Positions 22,501-31,500 of a DNA stretch of 64,000 bases are shown in pieces. The DNA is from Blastobasis lacticolella (lineage: Eukaryota > Arthropoda > Insecta > Lepidoptera > Blastobasidae). Made by a program: the position numbers and the translations under genes. Where the stretch lies: contig LR990056.1 of the NCBI GenBank assembly GCA_905147135.1, forward strand, positions 3,916,001 through 3,980,000. Direction: 5' to 3'. Under the pieces are notes generated by a model. It did no database searches, was not told the origin of the DNA, and saw nothing but the letters and a program-made list of their open reading frames with translations. Each line of letters starts with the position of its first letter. The first letter of the stretch is position 1.

Positions 22501-25500
22501 TACATATAATAGATTTTACCGCCCGGCTGTTCTAATTAATGCCGGCGCATAGTAATATATGTGTATATAGCAACCCTAACAGTATTAACCATCAAGCGGG
22601 CCATACGCTTGGTTACCACTTCAGTGATATAAATAACCCTAATTACATAACTTATTCATATTTACAGACGCCAAGAAGAGCAACTGCGCATAGCCGCGGC
22701 TGCCGAAGCGCGCCGTCTAGAGGCCGAGCGAGAGGAGCGAGAGAAGCGACGCCACGCTTCAGAGATGGCAGCGATGAGGGAGCGGCACTTGAGGGAGCGA
22801 ATGGCGCTCATCTCGATGACTAATGTCGGCAAGAAGGTGCTACAGAAGCTGGATGAGGAGGTTCGTTTGAAGTTCGCTGTTTTCTTTTGTGAAATTAATT
22901 TTTCTTTAACATTTTTTGACGGAACGGGTAGAAAAAGAGGCAAGTGGCACCTGATGGAAAGTGGTCACCGCTGCCTATAAACATGATTAGCAACACCAGT
23001 ACATTGCACATCTCTAAAATCCTGAAATACTTCCATCTGGCAGCAAAAAGACAATCCACTGCTAAAATCACTGGAGATATTACTCTACGTAGCTCAGTAA
23101 CCTGTGGATGGATGAAGCGTGGATGTTTATAATTTCTTCACGCATAAACTACTGAACGTATATATCCTGAATTCCAATGTCATTACCGCGGAATATTCAG
23201 TCGCCAGAATATGCAGGTTTCATCACGATGTTTTCTCTCTACTTAGAGCATCAGTTAGTATTCAACTAATGGACGTAACTTAGAAAAGTGTCATTGGCAT
23301 AATTATGACCGCAGTGGAATTCGAAACCGGTACCTCTCGCTTACTAGTCGGATACCTCAAACACTCGTCCACCGACGCTCCTTACACCCACTACACCCAA
23401 CACTCTTCTTCCCCCAGGACTTAAAGAAAATGGACGCGGAAGCAATCGCCCAACGCGAGGCCGAGGAATTGCTGAAGGAGCGCCGCGAGCTTCAAGCCAG
23501 GCTCAAGTCGCAGGAGAAAAAGGTACCTTTTGGCCAAGGATATAAATACTCCTTTTATTTGCCCATCAATATTTTTTCTGCTTCCTATCGATTGCTTCTG
23601 GTTTGTTCGGGGTAGACTTGGCCATTATCCATGAACGGAAACCTGATCATATTGGACCATACATTCAGTCGACTGAATGACCATGATACATATGTTTTCC
23701 TTCACCAATTAAAAAATTGGGTTGGATGGCTACAACAGCATCCACACACTAGAATGCGGTCGCGGTGCATAAAACAATTAGAATTATGGAGGATTACTAC
23801 TTTTCTCTGTCGCTCCCGCGTCAATAAGTAAGTATAATATAAATGATTCGTCACGCTCGAATTTATTTTTGTTCCGCGACCGCAGTTTAGCATATTTCCA
23901 TTACACATTGACCTAAAGCCAACCACTTACACATCTGAATTATTCGCAAATACATAACATGTCTCATAATTTCCAAGGTGGACTACTTCGAGCGTGCCAA
24001 GCGCCTGGAGGAGATTCCTCTTCTGCAGAAGAGTCTTGAAGAGAAGCAGGTCCAGGACAAGGCGTTTTGGGAGCAGCAGGAGGCGGAACGGATTGCGCAG
24101 CTCATTGGTGAGTGGGGGTGGATTTGTGGTGTATGAGTGTATGTGTTGTCCTTTTATGGGTGGATGTGACTTTTGCAATGAGGAAAGAAACGACTTTTAA
24201 GAGGATAGGGTGTACTGTCAAATAATGCGTGTATACCTTGGGCTTTTGATATATACAATGGCCGTTCATCATCGCAGTCCATTACAGTCCACTGCAGGAC
24301 GTAGGGCCTCTCTCACGAGAGAGGAGGTCATTGCCGTAATCTCCACGCTTGGCAGGCGGGTTGGAGATCGCAGTGTTCTAAATACAACAGTGGAAAATGC
24401 TGCTGCGCATTTTCCAGTCCACGGAGACTAGATCTTTTGTATTGAAAACATTAGTCTAGACATAGACATTATTTATTTTGACATCACAATACACATAATA
24501 CAAAACTCATTGAGCAAGTTACAGTTAATTTGTAAGTTAGTCGCCTTGTACGACACCCACGAGTATATAAGGGGTTGGTGCTACGAGTATTCTACTCTGC
24601 CGGACACCATACGGCCAAATGCACCGACAAAATGGCCGATGCATGTGCCCAAAAAGAACTAGAAGTTAGGAACTAAAACCAGGCACACTATATGGCGAGT
24701 CGGCACGCTTACATCCTGTTGTGGACAAAATTAAATTATAGAGCCTGACCGTATGGAATAAGGAGTTTCTTTCGTCATTGGACTTTTGTGAGTGCTTCCA
24801 TTTTACTACTGCATAAAAATATTAATATGATCTTGGATATTTTTGACGTTTGAAGTTCACCCAGAACGGCTAGCATACGTGTGCCCGTGAAGGTCGCGCC
24901 TTTGTTTCCTACTAAGATGAAAGAGATGGTAGTATCTATGTCGCGCCGTTTTTCACTTGTCGCAAGACTTATTGCTAAATTTCATGATTATAGGTCATTG
25001 GTAACTGCCCCAGAAGTTAGTTATCAAAGTTGTCATTCAACTTGATACTCACAAAGCAACTTTCCATTACTTATAATTAGGAAATTTGGCAAGAAGCAAG
25101 GATTTACAGCACATGTATAGATAAAAAAAGTTGGTAATTTGTATATCACATAAAAATACATGTATAATTTCTTAAGAAAAGGCTATCTTATTTACTGCCA
25201 CAACCAGGAGGACTGTTTTGCTCGTAAATGGTTGAGAATTTGAAAAACGGTGTATAGTAAAAGTTATAGATAATTTTATGTAGATCACCTTAGTGTAAGA
25301 GCATTTTTTGCTATAGCCTGCCATTTTTGAGTTATAAGCAAAAGAACTGTAAAATGTTCACAAAGTTCGAGGGTTTTTGTGTCCCCCCAAGCTAGCACAG
25401 GCTCTTCGAAGTCGAAAACTTAAATTACGCACCCCACACTATTCCGGACAAACTCCCAAAATTTCATTAAAATCGGATGTGCGTCTAGGCCGAAAGTACT

Positions 25501-28500
25501 CGCCGATCGGGCCGATAAGTCCATGTAAACATTTTTTACCGCCAGACTTGAACTACCAAAGTTTTCGTTTAGCGATGTTATGGTTACTCCATTACACTCC
25601 TGGGTGTCGTACAAGACGACTAATGTTTTCCAGACAAATGATCTAGTCTTCATAGACTGGGAAATGTACAGCAGCGTTTTCCATTGCTATATTTATAACA
25701 CTGCTATCTCCAGCCCGCCTGCCAAGCGTGGAGATTACGACAATAACCTCCCCTTTAGTGGGATAGGCTCTAACTCCTTCAGTAAACTGTTATGGGTTTT
25801 GGGGGATTATGTACTGTGACGATGACGATGACAAACACCCTCTCGTCCTGCAGTGTGGACTTAGGTTACTCCATGGTTACACTTCTGGGTGTCGTACAAG
25901 GCGACTAATGTTTTCGAGGAAAATATCTTAGAATCTCCGTTTTCTGGAAAATGGACAGCAGCGTTTTCTATTGTTATATTTATAGCATTGCTGTCTCCAA
26001 TTCGCCTGTTAAGCGTGGAGATCATGGCAAAATCCTCGACTTTCATGGGAGAGGCTCTTAGTCCTGCAGTGGACTATTATGGACTGTGATGATGATGTTA
26101 TGGGCTTTGGGTTGTTACTGCGACGATGACAAACGCTCATCTCTCGTCCTGCAGAGTGGGCTTATGAGTTTTGGGGATTATGATGACAAACGGCCTCATC
26201 TCCCGTCCCCCGCACCCGCGACGAGGGGGTGTTATGTACTGTGACGACTATAATGACAGCATATCTCGTCAACAGAGGCGCGCACCCGCGACGAGGCGAC
26301 GGCGGCCCGGCTGGTGCGCATGCACGGCGCCCGCGACGCGTTCGTGGCGCGCGTGCTCGCCGAGCGCGGCGCCGCGCACCGCCAGCGGCTCGCCGCGCAC
26401 CGCCGGAAGCTGGACGCGGAGCGGGAGCGGCGGCTGGCCGCCAGGAGGAAGGAGAGGGTCGAGAAGCGGCGGCAGGACGTGAGTATCGCATGCACGGCGC
26501 CCGCGACGCGTTCGTGGCGCGCGTGCTCGCCGAGCGCGGCGCCGCGCACCGCCAGCGGCTCGCCGCGCACCGCCGGAAGCTGGACGCGGAGCGGGAGCGG
26601 CGGCTGGCCGCCAGGAGGAAGGAGAGGGTCGAGAAGCGGCGGCAGGACGTGAGTATCGCATGCACGGCGCCCGCGACGCGTTCGTGGCGCGCGTGCTCGC
26701 CGAGCGCGGCGCCGCGCACCGCCAGCGGCTCGCCGCGCACCGCCGGAAGCTGGACGCGGAGCGGGAGCGGCGGCTGGCCGCCAGGAGGAAGGAGAGGGTC
26801 GAGAAGCGGCGGCAGGACGTGAGTACGCTGGTAGTAGGCTCGACGCCGAGAGAGAGCGGAGTTTGCAAAAGGGCGAGAAGCGGCGGCAGGATGTGAGTAG
26901 CTACTGTGGACGCGCGGGTTCATGGCACGACCGCTTCAATAATTCGAGTAGCAATTATTGAAGGCTCGATAAATCGCCATCTCACTCGCTTGCTCTTTGA
27001 GCAAGTTCTGTTTGAGAAATTGGGATGTATAATCCGTTCTCCTACATGCGCTCTGTAGACTCATCATTATGGTCTATAGTAGGGATGTTACGGAGGTGGT
27101 TTTATCGGAGCCGAAGTCGGAGTCGGAGTTTCTAAATTTGGTTTTTCGGAGTCGGAACCGGAATCGGAGTCGGAGGCGGAGTTGGAGATAGTAGCGGTGA
27201 AGAAAGATGTGTAAGGGCAGGCAATAAAATAAAATAGTAAAAACATTAATCAATCAGCCTCTTTAATTTCAATTAAAAAATAATAAACCTGTATCATATA
27301 GGTGTCACAAATAAAAATAAACACATTTTTATGACAGTTAGCAAATTAAATCAAATTGATTGACTCCAGAAGTAGCAAATTGTATTTAATAAACAATAGC
27401 TTTGCAGCTTTGTCTCCGTTCAATATATGTTTTAACGGATCATAGATTAGGCGAGTACCACAAAAAGTTGTTCGCTTGCTACTGAGCCTGGTGGACACGA
27501 TAAATATTGGAGGACAATCGGTTTAAGGGATTGGAATTTTGTATTTCCATTCACTTTCCACTAGTTCCAAATGAAAAACAGATAACTTTAATTGACACAC
27601 CGCACAAAACAAAACAAACCATCCGTATTGAGTAACAACAAGTAAAATATTAATCGATGACAGAACGCGTGCTTTTTCAACGACATGCATTAACCTTCGT
27701 TCGTTCGTACACGTTGACCGCAGCCGCCGCGCGTCGCCGCCGCCGCTATCTGCTATGGTTCGACCTCCGATTAATACCTCCGATTTAAAAGTATCGGAAC
27801 CGAAGTCGGAACCGGAGGTGTAAGATCAATCGGAAGCTCCGACTTATCGGAGTCGGAGTCGAAGCTCCGTAACATCCCTAGTCTATAGATCATAGAGCGC
27901 TTGCGCTTATTATAGTGTACAGTGGAAGAGCATAAATGCATGACCACCTTAAGAATCATAATCCTTTGCACTACTGTGCAGTTGTTAAACGGTTCTTATG
28001 GCATTCATGAATAAATTTTTTATTTATTATGTAAAAAATACCTTAGGGATAAATGACGAGTCCTTTGGGCATAAAAGACAGCTAATGCTTCCTTCTTTTA
28101 TTAAAATACAGCACTTAACGGCAAAGGAAAATTTTCTTGAATTGGTAATGCACTTATTTATACTCTTGTACTATACAAACTATAACGTTTTCCCGTCGTG
28201 TTATACCACTGATGTACCACCTGCACGATGGTGGGGCCACCCTCGATGTTTTCACCGAACTACCACCCAAAACCTAACCCTCGCTCCCTCCCCAGTGGCT
28301 CGAAGAAAAGCGTCTAGTGGAAGAGAAAGCAGCGGAAGCTCTCAAACTCGCTCGCGAGGAAGAAGAGAAACGGATCCGCGAGGAAGAGGAGCGCAGGATC
28401 CGCGAGCAGAGAGACAAGCGACAGCAGGAGGAGAAGGAGCGGAAGGAGAAAGAGGAGAGGTAAGAGTTAGACACCGCTCGGTCTGTAGAGGGAGTCTTGA

Positions 28501-31500
28501 TTAATCATCTTGGCGTTAATGTCCCGGTTGTGCTCTCGCGCACGAGGGCCCGGGGTCCGCCTTGACCATGATCCATGATTTGGCAGGTCAGGTAATTACA
28601 GTGGAGCGACTGCCATCTGACCTCCATGACCCTGCTACCAGGGGAACCTGACCAGATTGGATCATGGTTACACATCCAGTCGCCTGAATGTGCAAGTTTC
28701 ATCACGATGTTTTCCCTCACCGTAACAGCATCGGTTAGTATTCAACTAATGTACATAACTCAGAAAACAGTCTTGACAGAGACACTTGAGCCTTATTTTA
28801 TTCAAGCTCAGTGTTCTTGGTTATGATTTCGCTTTCTATAAATAAATAAATATTTGCGTTATTAGTTCACACTTAATCATTTACAAAGGTTTCCTAACTT
28901 ATAAGGCAACAGAAAACTACACAGAGACTGTGTGAATAACGATGTTCTTTGTTAGGGTCTCTGTGTTACGATAGTGCATGCTATTGTATGGCAGCTTTGC
29001 CATTAGAACGATCACTTTGATCGATTTAATTCGTTTGGAAGTCGCTTCGCATCGCCCGATTCCGTACGTTTATAGAGCACACCTCGTCCGTGGTGTCCGG
29101 CAGAGCAGAATAGCACCAACCCCTTACACTCGTGGGTGTCGTACAAGGCGACTAATGTTTTCGAGGCAAAAGATCTATAGTCTCCGTAGTCTGGAAAATG
29201 GGCAGCAGCATTTTCCATTGGTATATTATAACACTACGATCTCCAACCCGCCTGCCAAGCGTGAAGATTATGGCAATAACCTCCCTTTTTGTGGGAGAGG
29301 CCCTAAGTCCTGCAGTGGAATGTAGATCTGTAAAAAAATTTAAATCTGTTGGCAAATTAAATAAATAAATAACCTTGCTCTCACAGTGTAATTTGACAGC
29401 TCCCTATTTCTCAGCTAACGTTCCTTTGTTCCCCCAGGGATCACCAAGAGATGCTGGCCCGCACCGAGGCCAAGAGGGTCGCCAGGGAGGCCGAGGTCCA
29501 ACGCAAACTGGAAGAACAGAAGGCTCCGGCCGCCGGCGGCGGTGGGTCCAGCTGGCGAAGAGACGCTCCTCGCACCGAGCCAAGGGCCGAGAGGCCCGAG
29601 AGGACCGATGACTCTTCCGCCTGGCGGAAGCCGCCAGAGAGGGACGCTAGAGACGCCAGAGAGCCGGAGAGGCGCCCCGCCGAGCCGTGGAGGCCGAGTA
29701 AGTGATTGCTTTTTGTTTTCATTCTAGTGGCGAGCTAAAACCGCGCGTAAGAGTGAACTTTGTGTTGGATTCACACGCTTTCGACATTATAATTCGATAT
29801 TTTCCCTAGGTAATTAATTACATTTTCAATAGAGATATTTAGAAAAAATGTCGAATTTCAAGATATCATAGCGCCATAGAGACTAAGACCCCTTATAGAG
29901 ATAGTCCACCTAATGGGTAAGTACCGATTCATAGGTGTGGGAATACGTGCGTTATTCTGTTGACGAATTAAGGTGGCTTCGCTGGCTATTTCTTGTTGAG
30001 ATACTGGATTTTATTCAGACTTCAGTCGGACGCGAGCGATGTTAATGTCACCGCACAGTTTACGCTTGTGGTGCTGTCTGCTACGATGCTCTAGGAATTT
30101 ACCCGTCGATTGAAACACTGCTAATGGATATTATTCTATGAGCAATACATTCCACTTTGATTTCGCTCTCACGCTTTCTTCTTCAGAACTTTGCCAAGTG
30201 TTCAAAAGCCTTTAATTTAATATTTTCGAACTCTTATATTGTATTTGTCAGGCCGCGGGCGCGAGCCGCCTTCGCGCTCGCCGGAGCGCCGCCGCGAGGA
30301 CCGCTCCCGGGAGGACAAGCCGCCGGCGCCCAGGGAGGACAGGTATGCCATTTATTGGATTTTCTTTTCTTTATGCAACAAGCTACAGCACATTACACCA
30401 TAAGTAAACAAATAACAAGTTATATGCAAATAGACCAGTTACAGATTCACACTATGTAACTTTATATTTTATACAAACAAAGAAGGTGCATATATGAAAA
30501 AAAGCAGTACTTATCAAATAGTACATAACGCATTGCACATACCGTAGCGAGAGCAAAGCGACTTGGCATCTTGGCTAGACTGTCAGACTAGATTCTGATC
30601 AGTAAAATTCGAGTCGGTAGCGCATGAGACTCTTGATCCTCAGGGTCGTGGTTTAGTGCCCCATATTGAGCCAATTGTAATGTGCAATTTCTATGAACGT
30701 CCCCTTTAAGTTTGTTTTTTTAAGGCCCAGCACGTCGCTTAGACAAATTCAAAAGTTATATAAAATTATCTTACCTCCGAGAAGTAAGGTCCGCTGCCAA
30801 AACACTGCAGTGCAGAGCTCACGTATCGCGAAAATCCTCATTTCTATTGACGCATGACCTCTGATTTGTAAATGTTCATTTGCCCCATTAAAAAGATACA
30901 ATGGTAACAAGTAACTCCACATCAATGACACCCACATTCTTCCGTAGACGCGAGGACCGCCCACCACGCGAAGACCGCTCGCGAGAGGATCGTGCCCCAC
31001 GCGACGACCGCTCGCGGGAGGATCGTACGCCACGCGACGACCGTCCTCGCGACGATCGTCCACGCGACGAGCGACCTCGCGAAGAGCGTCCACGCGACGA
31101 ACGTCCTCGCGAGGACGCGTGGCGGTCCGCGCCGCGCGACGCTGACCGCGACCGCGACCGTGACCGCGAACGCGACAGGTGAGTGGCATTTTACCTCGCC
31201 AGTGACGTGAATGAAGTCTTCTACACTGCTTAACAACTACAAATAACAGGGGCCTAATAATGTTACATCTCGAATTCGACATTTTTCTAGCCACACATCT
31301 CCATTAACAATAACTTTGAAATGTCTGTTGTAGCCAAAAAAAATCGACTCTTCGACTGTTATGTATTACGACAATCAATTTCAGTAACGTTTTAATATCG
31401 ATTTTGCGGCATCTCATAAAACTTATGCCAATCGATAGCAAACTTTAATATCTGTCGATCATTTTATGTTTAAAAATGTCGAAAACGGTATATCTTGCGA

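Noticed and set aside
26162..26923. Long open frames on both strands (up to 253 codons) rich in Arg, Ala and Pro
   Set aside because: They are shadows of the G+C-rich threefold repeat of eIF3a exon 15; their peptides repeat with the 170-bp period and match no protein type.
30749..31294. Minus-strand open frame of 181 codons over eIF3a exon 19
   Set aside because: It is antisense to the Arg/Asp repeat coding region; no independent promoter or splice signals seen.
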